Numbered from the stretch's first letter, positions 17,482-26,420 are shown. The stretch: DNA of 64,000 nt from Streptomyces sp. NBC_01431 (GCF_036231355.1 NZ_CP109496.1:4526001-4590000), one strand, 5' to 3'. Notes: a model not told the origin generated them from the sequence alone. Made by a program: numbers and translations.

Positions 17482-20196
17482 ATGCGGTTCTCGGCGGCGC
17501 GGGTGAACGCCATGGCCCATCCGACGTCCGGCAGGGGCCGGGACCCCACCCTCGGGCCCCTGACTCCGAGTGGTGATCCTCTGCTCGCGGCGCGGTTCAG
17601 CGTTCCGGTTCTGCCGAAGACGTATGTGCGTCGGCCGCGTCTGGCCGAACGTCTCACGGAAGGTGTCCGGGGGCCTGTGACGCTGGTCAACGGGTCCGCG
17701 GGAGCGGGCAAGACGTTGCTGGTCGCCGACTGGATCGTGGCGTCCGATCCGCCGGAGAACGTGGCGTGGTTGACCGTGGAGTCGGAGGACAACGGACCCG
17801 GCATCTTCTGGACCTATGTGCTGGAGGCCATGCGGCATCACGGCCTCGACCTGCCCGACGACGTCGGCAGCCCGGCCCGGCCCGGCGAGGTGGACCATTC
17901 CCTGCTGGCCCGTGTCGCCGCCCATCTGAGCGCGAGTCGGGAGGCCGTGATCCTCGTTCTCGACGAGTTCGACCGCGTGGCAGGCTCGGTGGAGATCGCG
18001 GATGAACTCCAGTTCGTGCTCGGCCACGCGGGTGGCGGGCTCCGCCTGGTGATCATCAGCCGTACGGAACCGCTACTGCCGCTGCATCGCTATCGGGCGG
18101 CGGGTGAGGTCACGGACGTCCGTGGCGCCGACCTGGCGTTCCTGCCCGAGGAGACGGGCGTTCTGGCGTATCGCCACGGTATGCGGCTGTCGGACGAGGG
18201 TGCCCGTGCGTTGACGGAGCGGACCGGGGGCTGGGCCGCGGGGTTGCGGCTGTGCATCCTGGCCGCGCAGCGGGCCGACGCCCCGGAAGCCTTCTTCAAG
18301 GACTTCGAGGCAGGTCAGAGCACCCTCGCCGATTTCCTGCTCGCCGAAGTGCTGCACGCGCAGCCCGCCGAGACCCAGGATCTCCTGCTGCGTATCAGCA
18401 TCCTTGACCGGATCCACCCCGATCTGGCCAATGCGCTCACGGGGCGGGCGGACGCGGAACCGATTCTGGTGGGGTTGCAGCGGGCGAACGCGTTCGTCGA
18501 GGCCGTCGGTCACTCGTGGTACCGGCTCCACCCGCTGTTCGCCGAGATCCTGCGGCTGCATCTCCGTCTCCGCCACCCGGGGCTCGAACCCGAGCTGCAT
18601 CGGAGAGCCGCCCGGTGGCTGGGCGAGGCCGGCCTGCTCGCCGATGCCCTGTCGCATGCGGCGGACGCGGGCGACTGGGAGATGGCCGCGACCCGTTTCA
18701 TCGACGATCTCGCGATCGGGCAGTTGCTCACAGGGCTGGAGACCGAGCGCCTCGACAGCCTCTTCGCCCGGATGGCGCCGGATGCCTCCGGACCGGCCGC
18801 GGACCTCGTGCGTGCCGCGCGTCAACTGGCCCGCAGGGACGTCGAGCGCGGCCTCGGATACCTGCGGCGTGCTGAGGAGAGTCTGCGGGACGACACCCAC
18901 GCCGCCGCGTCGGCGCAGCTCAGCTGCGCGCTGCTGCGTGTCCTGGCGGCCAGGCTGATCGGTTCGGCCGAGCTGGCCGAGCTGGCCGCCAGGGACGCGG
19001 AAGAGCTGGAGCGGGCCGTCTCCGTCGAGTGTCTGGATCAGCATCCGGAGCTCACCGCTCTGATGCTCACGAATCTCGGTTCCGCGCAGCTGTGGGAGGG
19101 GCGCTTCGATGCCGCCCGGACGGCCCTGTCCGTCGCCGCGAACACCTGCGACGGGCCGGCCACCGCCTTCCCGAGGTACGAGGCTCTGGGCCGGCTGGCC
19201 CTGATCGACGTGCTGCGGGGTTGGCCCGGACGTGCCGAGGTACATGCCCGGGGTGCGGTGGCCGAGGCGGAGCGTTCCGGGCTGCCTCTCGCCTCCCGCA
19301 CGGGGGTCGCACAGCTCGTGCTGGCCGCCGTGGCCATCGAACGCGACGATCTCGACGCGGCACACACCCATCTCACGCAGGCGGCCACCACTCCCGTGGC
19401 TCCGCACGACCCGATCGTGACCGCGGGCCTGGCGATCCTGTGGTCACGTCTCCTGCTGGCCGAAGGCGATCCGCGGGCCGCGCTGGAGGCTCTGGACGGG
19501 TGGGGAGGGCCGCCGACCGCGGTGCGGCCCTCCCCGTGGGTGACGGCCCGGATCGCCCTCGCCGCGTCTGCCGCGCATCTCGCCGACGGTCACCCCGATG
19601 CCGCCCTGGAGGTGCTGCGGGAGCAACAGGCCGCCGGGCCGGAGAGTGTCCTGGCCGCCGCCCGGGTCCGGCTTGCCACGGGGGACGGCGAAAAGGTGCT
19701 CGACCTGGTCGGCGAGCTCCCCCCGGGGCAGGGCGAAGGGCCCGCCATCACCGTGCGGGCGTTGCTGGCGCGGGCGCAGGCCACCGACGTACTGGGCGAC
19801 GGCGTCCGCGCGCAGCGGCTGGCGGCCGAGGCTCTGTTCATGGCCCGGCCGGAACAACTGAGGCGGCCCTTCCTGGAGTCCGGTCCCTGGCTCAAGCAGT
19901 TGCTGCACCGCCGACCCGGCCTGACACGGGGCCACGACTGGCTGCCGGCCGACCTCATGGGACACGCGGCGGACTCCCACGCGAGCGAGCCCGTCCCCCT
20001 GCTCGAACCTCTCAGCGAGCGCGAGCACGAGGTACTGGAACAGCTGGCGCAGATGATGTCGACGGAGGAGATCGCAGTCGGTCTCTTCCTGTCGGTCAAC
20101 ACCGTCAAGACCCACTTGAAGAGCATCTACCGCAAGCTCGCCGTTACGCGACGCGGGGAGGCAGTCCGACGGGCCCGGGAAGCGGGCCTCTTGTGA
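17482..20196 (+). CDS. MalT-type LuxR-family ATP-dependent regulator
   Basis: A large transcriptional activator of about 904 aa. Near the N-terminus is the MalT/LAL entry RFSVPVLPKTYVRRPRL, then P-loop GSAGAGKT (71-78) and a Walker B-like ILVLDEFD. The STAND signature ISRTEPLLPLHRYRAAGEV...D is followed by TGGWAAGLRLCILA. A long helical TPR-like region (about 380-820) forms the sensor. The C-terminal LuxR helix-turn-helix is PLSEREHEVLEQLAQMMSTEEIA...NTVKTHLKSIYRKLAV. Start choice is uncertain (17482 or 17512; neither has a good RBS). Its position at the edge of the dyad cluster, with copy A in front of it, makes it a candidate for binding that dyad. This is inference. Confidence 0.9.
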   Translation: MRFSAARVNAMAHPTSGRGRDPTLGPLTPSGDPLLAARFSVPVLPKTYVRRPRLAERLTEGVRGPVTLVNGSAGAGKTLLVADWIVASDPPENVAWLTVESEDNGPGIFWTYVLEAMRHHGLDLPDDVGSPARPGEVDHSLLARVAAHLSASREAVILVLDEFDRVAGSVEIADELQFVLGHAGGGLRLVIISRTEPLLPLHRYRAAGEVTDVRGADLAFLPEETGVLAYRHGMRLSDEGARALTERTGGWAAGLRLCILAAQRADAPEAFFKDFEAGQSTLADFLLAEVLHAQPAETQDLLLRISILDRIHPDLANALTGRADAEPILVGLQRANAFVEAVGHSWYRLHPLFAEILRLHLRLRHPGLEPELHRRAARWLGEAGLLADALSHAADAGDWEMAATRFIDDLAIGQLLTGLETERLDSLFARMAPDASGPAADLVRAARQLARRDVERGLGYLRRAEESLRDDTHAAASAQLSCALLRVLAARLIGSAELAELAARDAEELERAVSVECLDQHPELTALMLTNLGSAQLWEGRFDAARTALSVAANTCDGPATAFPRYEALGRLALIDVLRGWPGRAEVHARGAVAEAERSGLPLASRTGVAQLVLAAVAIERDDLDAAHTHLTQAATTPVAPHDPIVTAGLAILWSRLLLAEGDPRAALEALDGWGGPPTAVRPSPWVTARIALAASAAHLADGHPDAALEVLREQQAAGPESVLAAARVRLATGDGEKVLDLVGELPPGQGEGPAITVRALLARAQATDVLGDGVRAQRLAAEALFMARPEQLRRPFLESGPWLKQLLHRRPGLTRGHDWLPADLMGHAADSHASEPVPLLEPLSEREHEVLEQLAQMMSTEEIAVGLFLSVNTVKTHLKSIYRKLAVTRRGEAVRRAREAGLL

Positions 20197-20233
20197 CACC
20201 CCGCCGCCAACGCGACGGCCGGGCACGGTCCAG

Positions 20234-20252
20234 GTCACCTCAGGCGGGTGAT
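20234..20252. promoter_or_regulatory. Regulon dyad, copy B
   Basis: GTCACCTC-AGG-CGGGTGAT, the weakest symmetry of the set, but with the TCACC and GGTGA cores in register. It lies 77 nt upstream of the small gene at 20330. Confidence 0.5.
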
Positions 20253-20329
20253 GACCCGCTCACCGCTGGGGCGCAGCATGAGGTTCGTGGGGGCACGAGC
20301 CGCCGTACGATCGCGAGAGAAGCCTTCTC

Positions 20330-20527
20330 ATGCGCTACGAGATCCGCGTCGACGGGCAGATGTCGGACCTGCTGACCGAGGCGTTCCCGGAACTGAAAAG
20401 CTTTGTCGTGCCCCATCAGACCGTGCTGTTCGGGCGGGTCACCGACGAGGCCCATCTGTACGGCCTGCTGGCTCGCTTCCAGTCGCTGGGACTGCACGTG
20501 GCCGAGATGCGCCGCCTTCCCGAGTGA
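20330..20527 (+). CDS. Small conserved-looking soluble protein
   Basis: The protein has 65 aa (MRYEIRVDGQMSDLLTEAFPELK...VAEMRRLPE) with a GAGAGAAG RBS. An alternating beta-alpha-beta pattern suggests an ACT- or ferredoxin-like half fold. I have seen similar short proteins beside stress-related genes in Streptomyces but know no function. Its 3' end overlaps the convergent YihY gene by 89 nt. Dyad copy B lies in its promoter region. Confidence 0.65.
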   Translation: MRYEIRVDGQMSDLLTEAFPELKSFVVPHQTVLFGRVTDEAHLYGLLARFQSLGLHVAEMRRLPE

Positions 20528-21332
20528 GCAGATACCGGGCGAGCCGCTTCTCGTGGGCGAGAACGTAACCGATGGCGATGCCCGCCGTGATCACGGTGAA
20601 GAGGGCGATCAGCCACGACAGGAGTGTGAACACCGGGCCCAGGGGGCCGAATTGGGCCGGGCCGCGGTTGAGCATGTCCGGCAGGAACACGGTGGACGCG
20701 GCAGATACGGCGACTGCTCCGCCGCCGGTCAGCACCGCCGCGGGGAGGAGTGGCAGCCAGGGAACGCGGCTGCCGGGCAAGAGGTGCTGGGTCCACCACC
20801 ACAGCAGGGTGCTCGCGATGACGGTGAGCGGTACACCGAGCGCGGGTCCGACGCCGAAGCCGTCGCGGACGGTCCCCTGGAAGAGCAGGGCGGCCAGCCA
20901 CACCAACAGCCATGCCACCCAGAGCCAGATCACCAGGTGGGTTCTCAGGTGCGGCAGATGCCATGCCCGTTCGCACAGACGCTGGAGTACGCGGCTGCAC
21001 GACGTGGCCGACAGGATCGTGACGAGGATTCCGATGGTGCCCCAAGTGTCGCCCCGTGTTTCGCCATTGACCTGGTAGATGCGGCTGACCTGCTCGGCGG
21101 AGGCGCCTTCGAGTCCGACGACGGCGCGGAGCGAACTCCGCAACTGCTCCTGCGACGCCGCCGGGGCGAAGGCCGCGATGACGAACAGCGCCGGCAGCGC
21201 GGCCAGGAACGCCTGGGCGGCCAAGCGGGTGGCGGTATCCAAGAGACCGACGTACCGCAGATGTCGGGCGATGCGTTCGATCGGACGGGACGGTCGCGGC
21301 AGACGTCGCACGAGGCGCCGCGATCCGTCCAT
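20439..21332 (-). CDS. YihY/BrkB-family inner-membrane protein
   Basis: The protein has 297 aa. After a basic N-terminus it has six hydrophobic segments, including LAAQAFLAALPALFVIAAF, WGTIGILVTILSATSCSRVLQ, IWLWVAWLLVWLAALLFQG, LLWWWTQHLLPG and FTLLSWLIALFTVITAGIAIGYVLA. The sequence follows the YihY/BrkB family pattern; its role is unclear, the old link to RNase BN is wrong, and transport or envelope roles are proposed. The start at 21332 lies 18 nt after the stop of the upstream pseudogene, suggesting an operon with the SHOCT gene. Confidence 0.8.
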   Translation of the reverse strand: MDGSRRLVRRLPRPSRPIERIARHLRYVGLLDTATRLAAQAFLAALPALFVIAAFAPAASQEQLRSSLRAVVGLEGASAEQVSRIYQVNGETRGDTWGTIGILVTILSATSCSRVLQRLCERAWHLPHLRTHLVIWLWVAWLLVWLAALLFQGTVRDGFGVGPALGVPLTVIASTLLWWWTQHLLPGSRVPWLPLLPAAVLTGGGAVAVSAASTVFLPDMLNRGPAQFGPLGPVFTLLSWLIALFTVITAGIAIGYVLAHEKRLARYLLTREGGASRPRAVPATGSEPAGRTDGPRR

Positions 21333-21350
21333 GGCTGATCAAGTCGCCCG

Positions 21351-21678
21351 TCAGGTGCCCAGCAGCCGGGCTTTGGCCGCGGCGAACTCGGCGTCGGCGA
21401 GCAGCCCTTTCTCCTGTCAGGTTCTGCCGGACGAGTGCGACCAGGCCCACGGTGGGGCGGGCGGCGACTTCGGCCGCGACGTCCCGCAGGTCCTCGAAGT
21501 CGGACAGCTCGATGCGGTCGACCTGCTCATCCGGAGCTTTGGTGATAAGCAGCGCATCCAGGATGCGGACGTCCTCATGGCGCTCGACCCGACCCAGCGC
21601 CTCCATGCAGGAATCCGGCGGCTGCTCACCGGGGAAGGAGAGGACGACCAGGTCGACGGGTCCGAGTTCGCCCGTCAG
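21351..21678 (-). pseudogene. Frameshifted DUF6325-like/SHOCT gene
   Basis: From 21678 the frame reads LTGELGPVDLVVLSFPGEQ...IRIELSDFEDL-like sequence to LVALVRQN, typical of DUF6325-like proteins (G-P-V-D-x-x-V-L-x-F-P). At about 21420 the frame breaks. In a shifted frame EKGLLADAEFAAAKARLLGT and a stop follow, the classic C-terminal SHOCT helix. A frameshift, probably with deletion of 30-40 residues, has joined the two halves. No ATG or GTG precedes the coding part; a CTG at 21678 sits 4-5 nt after AAGGGAG and could be the start. It is flanked by an intact SHOCT gene and YihY on the same strand. Confidence 0.65.
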
Positions 21679-21702
21679 CGGGCTCCCTTCAGTGAGGACG
21701 GT

Positions 21703-22107
21703 TCAAGCGGCGAGGACCTTGGTCTTGGCCTTCTCGTACTCGGAGTCGGTGATGTCGCCGTGGTTGTGCAGGCCGGCGAGCTTGGCCAGCTCGTCCGCCC
21801 TGGTCACGCCGGATGCCGGAGCGTCGGCGGCCGCTTCTTGCACGTAGGAGCGGAAGGCCTGCTCCTGCTTCTGTGCCTGCCGCGCCTCGCGACGGCCCAT
21901 TCCCCTGCCCCGGGCGATCAGGTAGATGAAGACGCCCAGGAAGGGCAGCACGCAGACGAAGAGCGTCCAGCCGGCCTTGCCCCAGCCGCTGAGGACGTCG
22001 TCGCGGAAGATGTCGCCGATCACCCTGAACAGAAGGATCAACCACATGACCCACAGGAAGAACCACATCATGGTCAGGAACGCGTTGAACAGCGGGTAAT
22101 CGCTCAC
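21703..22107 (-). CDS. Membrane protein with PLDc_N-like helices and SHOCT domain
   Basis: The protein has 134 aa, GTG start at 22107 with GGAGG 6 nt upstream. Two membrane helices (FLTMMWFFLWVMWLILLFRVIG and AGWTLFVCVLPFLGVFIYLIAR) follow the PLDc_N-type pattern. A basic linker with ARQAQKQEQAF leads to the C-terminal SHOCT motif ELAKLAGLHNHGDITDSEYEKAKTKVLAA. SHOCT modules are short oligomerisation helices. It is the first gene of a likely minus-strand operon with the DUF6325-like pseudogene and YihY; dyad copy C lies 95 nt upstream. Confidence 0.85.
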   Translation of the reverse strand: MSDYPLFNAFLTMMWFFLWVMWLILLFRVIGDIFRDDVLSGWGKAGWTLFVCVLPFLGVFIYLIARGRGMGRREARQAQKQEQAFRSYVQEAAADAPASGVTRADELAKLAGLHNHGDITDSEYEKAKTKVLAA

Positions 22108-22201
22108 GATGGCCTCCGGCTAGCCGATCCGTCGTCGGACTCAGCGTCGGTGGGAACGGGTCTGGACGCATTCCACAGTGCGCCGAGAACGAGGCCCTGG
22201 G

Positions 22202-22220
22202 ATCACCCGGTGCGGGTGGC
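22202..22220. promoter_or_regulatory. Regulon dyad, copy C
   Basis: ATCACCCG-GTG-CGGGTGGC, matching the consensus in the left half and in CGGGTG. It lies 95 nt upstream of the SHOCT gene start. Confidence 0.55.
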
Positions 22221-22326
22221 GCGAGGTGCGCGCGGGCGCCGATCGTGTCGTCGGTCGGGGTGAGGTGAGGGACGTGGATGGCTCCGTGGTGTGGACGCGG
22301 GGACCCGTTCGGGCGCCTCGCGCCTG

Positions 22327-23673
22327 TCAGCGGGCCCTCTCGGGTCCGCCCGACTCCGTCTGTTCGGCGGCCAGGGTGGCCCGGCCGGTAGCGGCGAGCA
22401 GTGCGAGAAGGGCGAGGACGGCCAGCAGGATGAGGACCAGGAGCAGGATCGTCAGCGCGGTCGGGTGGTCCCACAGAGCGAAGACCAACGCCACGATCAG
22501 CAGTGCGGCGATCGTGACCCACCGTCGGTAGGCCAGTGCCCACGTCCCGACACGCCCGGTGTGGACCTCGTGGCCGTACGCCCACGTCGCCGCGGAGTCC
22601 GCGGTGCGTTCCGAGGCGCCCCGTACGGCCACGGGCAGGCGCCCCGGGCCGATGAGGTAGGCGCCCAGCGCGATGACGACGCCGAGCACGATCGCGGTGC
22701 GCAGGCTCACCCGCAGGAAGTGCAGCAGGGTGTCGAAGACGGCCGCGGCGGCGGCCGGCGACTGGACCTGCGGGGGAAGGTGGTCCAGATAGTAGCGGCG
22801 GGCGATGACCAGGCCGATCGCCACGATCAGGCAGGCGAAGGCCGCGCCGAGGGCGGTGCGCGCGAGGGCGCGCCGTCGGCGGTGGGCCAGCAGCACGCCG
22901 GCCGTGCCGATCACCACGACGAGTACGGGGAGCCAGTTGCCGATCACGTCCAGCAGATGGGCGCCCTTGCGGAGCTTCCCGAGCTGGTCGGACTGGAAGA
23001 GCACCAGCTGCTTGTTGACGTCGGGGATCTTCTCCGCCGGGGACAGCCCGGCGTCCACCAGCTCCTGCTTCACAGTGTCCACGGCGGTGCCGACGTCGAG
23101 CGTCACCTTGTCCCCGCTGACCCCGACGGCGCCGCGTCCCTGCCCGGTGAGGGCGTGTACGACGGCGCCGTGGGCGGCCCGATTGGCAGTCGTCCACACC
23201 TTCTCGAAGCGGTCACTCTGCACGAACCGGGTGGCGACCTTGGTCACGGTGGTGTTGACGGCGGAGTCGAGCTGCGGGCCGAGGCCCTTGACGGCTGCGG
23301 CGGCTCGTGGCGGCAGGCCCTGGGACGTCAGCCAGGCCGCGATGTCCGCGGCGACCTGGTTGCCGTTCACGCGCACGTCGATCGCCTCGGCGATGCGGTG
23401 GACGGCCGCGTCCTCGATGGCCGGATCGCTGGCCAACGGTGCGACCGTCTCGACGTACCGGTCGGTGTCGAGCGCGATGTCGTGCACCCACACCGTCAAC
23501 AGTGCGACGGGCACGAGGACGCAGGTCAGCACGATCAGAATCGCCGAGGCCGTGCGCCGTACGATCTGCCCGGGTCCGGTGCCGTGTCCGCCGTCCCCTT
23601 CGGCCCGTCCTCCTTGGCGAGCGGTGTCCTTCGGGGCGGGCTCGGAGCCGCTGGACTCGGGCGGGCCACTCAT
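22327..23673 (-). CDS. Multi-span membrane protein with large extracytoplasmic domain
   Basis: The protein has 448 aa; ATG 23673 has GGAGG upstream and replaces a much longer open frame. Helix one (ASAILIVLTCVLVPVALLTVWVHD) is followed by an extracytoplasmic domain of about 200 residues (DTDRYVETVAPLASDPAIEDAAVHRIAEAI...VNTTVTKVATRFVQSDRFEKVWTTANRAAH). Four further helices come after it. The pattern D-T-x-R-Y-V-x-T-V-x-P-L-A is known from an uncharacterised actinobacterial integral-membrane family. No function is assigned. It is 262 nt downstream of the HdeD-like gene on the same strand and may share its promoter. Confidence 0.8.
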   Translation of the reverse strand: MSGPPESSGSEPAPKDTARQGGRAEGDGGHGTGPGQIVRRTASAILIVLTCVLVPVALLTVWVHDIALDTDRYVETVAPLASDPAIEDAAVHRIAEAIDVRVNGNQVAADIAAWLTSQGLPPRAAAAVKGLGPQLDSAVNTTVTKVATRFVQSDRFEKVWTTANRAAHGAVVHALTGQGRGAVGVSGDKVTLDVGTAVDTVKQELVDAGLSPAEKIPDVNKQLVLFQSDQLGKLRKGAHLLDVIGNWLPVLVVVIGTAGVLLAHRRRRALARTALGAAFACLIVAIGLVIARRYYLDHLPPQVQSPAAAAAVFDTLLHFLRVSLRTAIVLGVVIALGAYLIGPGRLPVAVRGASERTADSAATWAYGHEVHTGRVGTWALAYRRWVTIAALLIVALVFALWDHPTALTILLLVLILLAVLALLALLAATGRATLAAEQTESGGPERAR

Positions 23674-23935
23674 GGGGCCTCCAACTCTCGGGGTGCTTCC
23701 TTCCATTTCCGCCGCTCGTGGGTGAGGCGGCACCCCGTGAGAAGCCATCCGAGCGAAAGTCCGGGTCGCGAGGGTCAGCTGTCTGGTGGGCCTACGAACC
23801 CCTGGGGCGTTGCAGTGCCGGGCGCCGCAGGGTGAGTGGCGCGGACGGCGTCGACCGGAACGATCGAGGTGCGCGGCAGCAGCGGCCCGCCGGTTCACAC
23901 AAGGACATCGCCGAGAACGGTGAGCGGGGCGACGG

Positions 23936-24556
23936 TCACAGCGTTCCGCCCGCTTTCTCGGCCGCCGCCTGCTCCCGCCGTACCGCACCGCGCAGGGCAA
24001 ACGCCATCGCCGTTTCCGCGACGCCCAGGAGCACCAGCCAAAGGCCGAGCAGCCGGGCCAGGGCGACCGCGGACGCAACCGGATAGCCGAGCACCACGAT
24101 GCCGGCCACGACCCCGAGCGCACCCGCCGCGATGGCCAGACCCCGGTGCGGGAGGCCGCGGTTGGCGAGCGCGACATACACGGTCATCAGCCCGGACAGC
24201 AGCCAGAACACGCCGACGACGAGGGCCAGCGCGGCGATCGTCTGCAGCGGGTGCCGCAGACACAGCACCCCGATCAGCACGGCCCCCAGGGCGAGGAGGG
24301 CGCGCATGAGACGCCCTCCTCCTTCGGTATCCGAGTGGGCGAAGGCGGTCACGAAGACGAAACCGCCCCTGAGCAGGAAGTGCAGCCCGATCAGGACGGC
24401 CAGCACGTGCAGGGTCTCGTCCGGCCAGACGAGCACGATGATGCCGGGTATCAACGTCGCGAGTGCGAGACCGAGCGCCCAGAGCCAGGAAGCCCCGAGG
24501 CCGGCCAGCGTGTCTTGGGGATCCGTCGCCGGTGCGGGGGTTGATGTGGTGGTCAT
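23936..24556 (-). CDS. HdeD-family membrane protein
   Basis: The protein has 206 aa, ATG 24556 with GGAGG 7 nt upstream. It has six predicted helices arranged as three hairpins, with the HdeD pattern W-x-x-x-L-x-x-G-I-x-x-x-x-W-P-x-x-x-x-x-x-L-x-x-x-I-G and repeats such as GVFWLLSGLMTVYVALA and LGVVAGIVVLGYP. HdeD of E. coli contributes to acid resistance at high cell density; in actinobacteria the role is not established. A 53-bp near-perfect palindrome containing dyad copy D lies 29 nt before the start, so regulation at this promoter is likely. Confidence 0.85.
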   Translation of the reverse strand: MTTTSTPAPATDPQDTLAGLGASWLWALGLALATLIPGIIVLVWPDETLHVLAVLIGLHFLLRGGFVFVTAFAHSDTEGGGRLMRALLALGAVLIGVLCLRHPLQTIAALALVVGVFWLLSGLMTVYVALANRGLPHRGLAIAAGALGVVAGIVVLGYPVASAVALARLLGLWLVLLGVAETAMAFALRGAVRREQAAAEKAGGTL

Positions 24557-24584
24557 GGCATGCCTCCGGAATCAGTGTGGGAGT

Positions 24585-24637
24585 TCGCCGTCGGACTCCT
24601 GATCACCCGCGGCGGGTGATCAGGAGTCCGACGGCGA
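24585..24637. promoter_or_regulatory. 53-bp near-perfect palindrome with regulon dyad, copy D
   Basis: Arms 24585-24610 and 24612-24637 are perfectly complementary over 26 bp around a single G at 24611. The centre (24602-24620) is ATCACCCG-CGG-CGGGTGAT, the perfect form of the dyad found five more times nearby. It lies 29-81 nt upstream of the HdeD-like gene. Confidence 0.75.
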
Positions 24638-24825
24638 CGTGCGCGGGGGCCCCGGACTCCCACGGTGATCACGTCGATGGTGGCGAGCCGCTGTGTGTGC
24701 GAGACCCGGTGTCCGAGCCCCGCTTCGCACGCCTGGCCCGATCCCGCAACCACGCCCTTGTGGTGACCGCGGTCCTCCCCGCGGTGGCACTGGGGCCGGC
24801 GCTGCCGCGCTGGGAGGACTTCCCC

Positions 24826-25248
24826 CTAGTCGTTGAGCGACCCCGGCTTGACCACGCACAGGGCCCAGATGGTGAACCCGTACAGGGCGATCAGGGTCAG
24901 AGACCACACCGGGTAGTACGGGATGGACAGGAAGTTGGCGATGATCAGCAGCGCCGCGATGCCCACTCCGACGACTCTCGCCCAGGTGGCCGCCGCGAAC
25001 AGGCCGATGCTCACGAGGATGGCGATCGCACCCAGGACCAGTTGGATCCAGCCCCAACTGGTCAGGTCGAACTTGAAGACGTAGTTGGGGGTTCTCACGA
25101 ACACGTCGTCCTGGGCGATCGCCATGATCCCGCGGAACAGGTCGAGGATGCCTGCGATGGCCAGCATCACAGCGGCGAAGAAGGTCAGGCCGGTGGCGGC
25201 CGCAGGCACGCCTGCCGAGCGGTGATCGTGTGGGGCGGTGGTGGCCAT
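24826..25248 (-). CDS. DUF7144-like four-span membrane protein
   Basis: The protein has 140 aa; the ATG at 25248 follows GGAGG. Four hydrophobic helices alternate with short loops: GLTFFAAVMLAIAGILDLFRGIMAI, WIQLVLGAIAILVSIGLF, VVGVGIAALLIIANFLSIPYYPVWSLTLIALYG and a final segment. The sequence pattern (F-R-G-I-x-A-I-x-x-D-x-V-F, W-G-W-I-x-L, Y-P-x-W-S-L) is that of DUF7144, a family frequent in actinobacterial stress islands. Function is unknown. Dyad copy E lies 77 nt upstream. Confidence 0.8.
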   Translation of the reverse strand: MATTAPHDHRSAGVPAAATGLTFFAAVMLAIAGILDLFRGIMAIAQDDVFVRTPNYVFKFDLTSWGWIQLVLGAIAILVSIGLFAAATWARVVGVGIAALLIIANFLSIPYYPVWSLTLIALYGFTIWALCVVKPGSLND

Positions 25249-25324
25249 GGGAGGCCTCCGTTCCTCACGGGCTGCGGCTCGCAGCCGTTCGCCACCTAGC
25301 GTGCGCCCCAGCGGGCGGCGGGTC

Positions 25325-25343
25325 GTCACCCTCCAGGGGTGAC
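25325..25343. promoter_or_regulatory. Regulon dyad, copy E
   Basis: GTCACCCT-CCA-GGGGTGAC. Allowing a 5-nt centre, the arms GTCGTCACCC and GGGTGACGAC are perfect over 10 bp. It lies upstream of the DUF7144-like gene (minus) and of the antiporter remnant (plus). Confidence 0.6.
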
Positions 25344-25566
25344 GACGGTCGATCACCTCCCGGTCAGCATGAATCACGCGGGACATCCGAGACTCGGTGC
25401 CCGACTGGAGCCCTACAGGCAGCCCGAGGTGACCGAGGGCTCGCCCCATGTCCTCGCTGCATCCGTGGCCGCTCAGGAAGCGGCCGGCGCGTTCGTGCGC
25501 GACTGGTTCGCCCGTCCGTCGGTCCGCGCCGCGCGAGGGCGCGGACCCGGTAGGGAGGTTGGCCGG

Positions 25567-26345
25567 ATGAGCAGTGGCGCCTGGACCGGGCTGGCAGTAG
25601 CGGGTGTCACTGCCGCGTACGCTCTCGGATCGCGTCGGCTGCTGCCCGGACTCACCGCCTGGGAACTGGCGCTGGTCGGCGCGATCCTCGCGCCCACCGA
25701 CGCGGCCCTTGGGAAGACCGCCATCTCCGACCGCCGCGTTCCGGCCTTGGTACGCCAGGGCCTCAACGTGGAGAGCGGTCTCAACGACGGCATGGTCCTG
25801 CCGTTCTACGTCCTCTTCCTGGCCGCCATCCCCGGCACGACCTACGCACACGAGGGCGTGGCCGGCGTCTTCTGGCGCGCTCTGCTGCACAGCGGCACCC
25901 TCGGCCTGCTGATCGGCCAAGGCGGCGGTCGCCTGTTGCAGGCGGCCCGGCGCAGGGGATGGGTCACGAAGGAATGGCGGGGCGTGTACTGGCCGTCGTG
26001 AGGATGCTCCCCGTCGCACTGTCCCTCGCCGGGACCGGACTGCGCATGCCCACGGTCGGCTACATCGGCTGGTTCGGGCCACGCGGCCTCGCCTCCATCG
26101 TGCTGGCGCTCCTGGTGGCGGAAGAACACATCCCCGGCGTCGAACTGCTGGGCCGGGTGGTCGCCGTCACGGTCGCGCTGAGCGTCCTGCTGCACGGCGT
26201 TTCGGCCGTGGCGCTCGCCGAGCGGTACGGCCGCTGGTACGGGCGCACGACCGTGGCCGGCGGTCGCGGCCTGCGGGAAGCCGTTCCCGTACCGGAGGGC
26301 CCGGCACGCCACCGGCTCGGCCGCCTGGACCACCCCGAGGCGTAG
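25567..26345 (+). pseudogene. Decayed CPA1-type Na+/H+ antiporter
   Basis: Frame one, to 26001, contains the typical CPA1 core (LVGAILAPTDAALGKTAISDRRVPALVRQGLNVESGLND) and ends WVTKEWRGVYWPS-stop. Frame two, from about 25985 to 26345, contains the C-terminal helices (VVRMLPVALSLAGTGLRMP...GWFGPRGLASIVLALLVAEE). Compared with intact NhaP/CPA1 proteins of about 400-420 aa, the first two helices and roughly 100-130 residues in the middle are missing, and the halves are out of frame. The open frame continues upstream to 25339 without antiporter similarity. A dead gene is the best reading. Confidence 0.75.
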
Positions 26346-26420
26346 ACGTCGGCCGGATCCGGTTGGAACCCGGGCCGTGAACGGTGACGGTGTCCGTGGC
26401 GGACGTAGCGAACCGGACGC

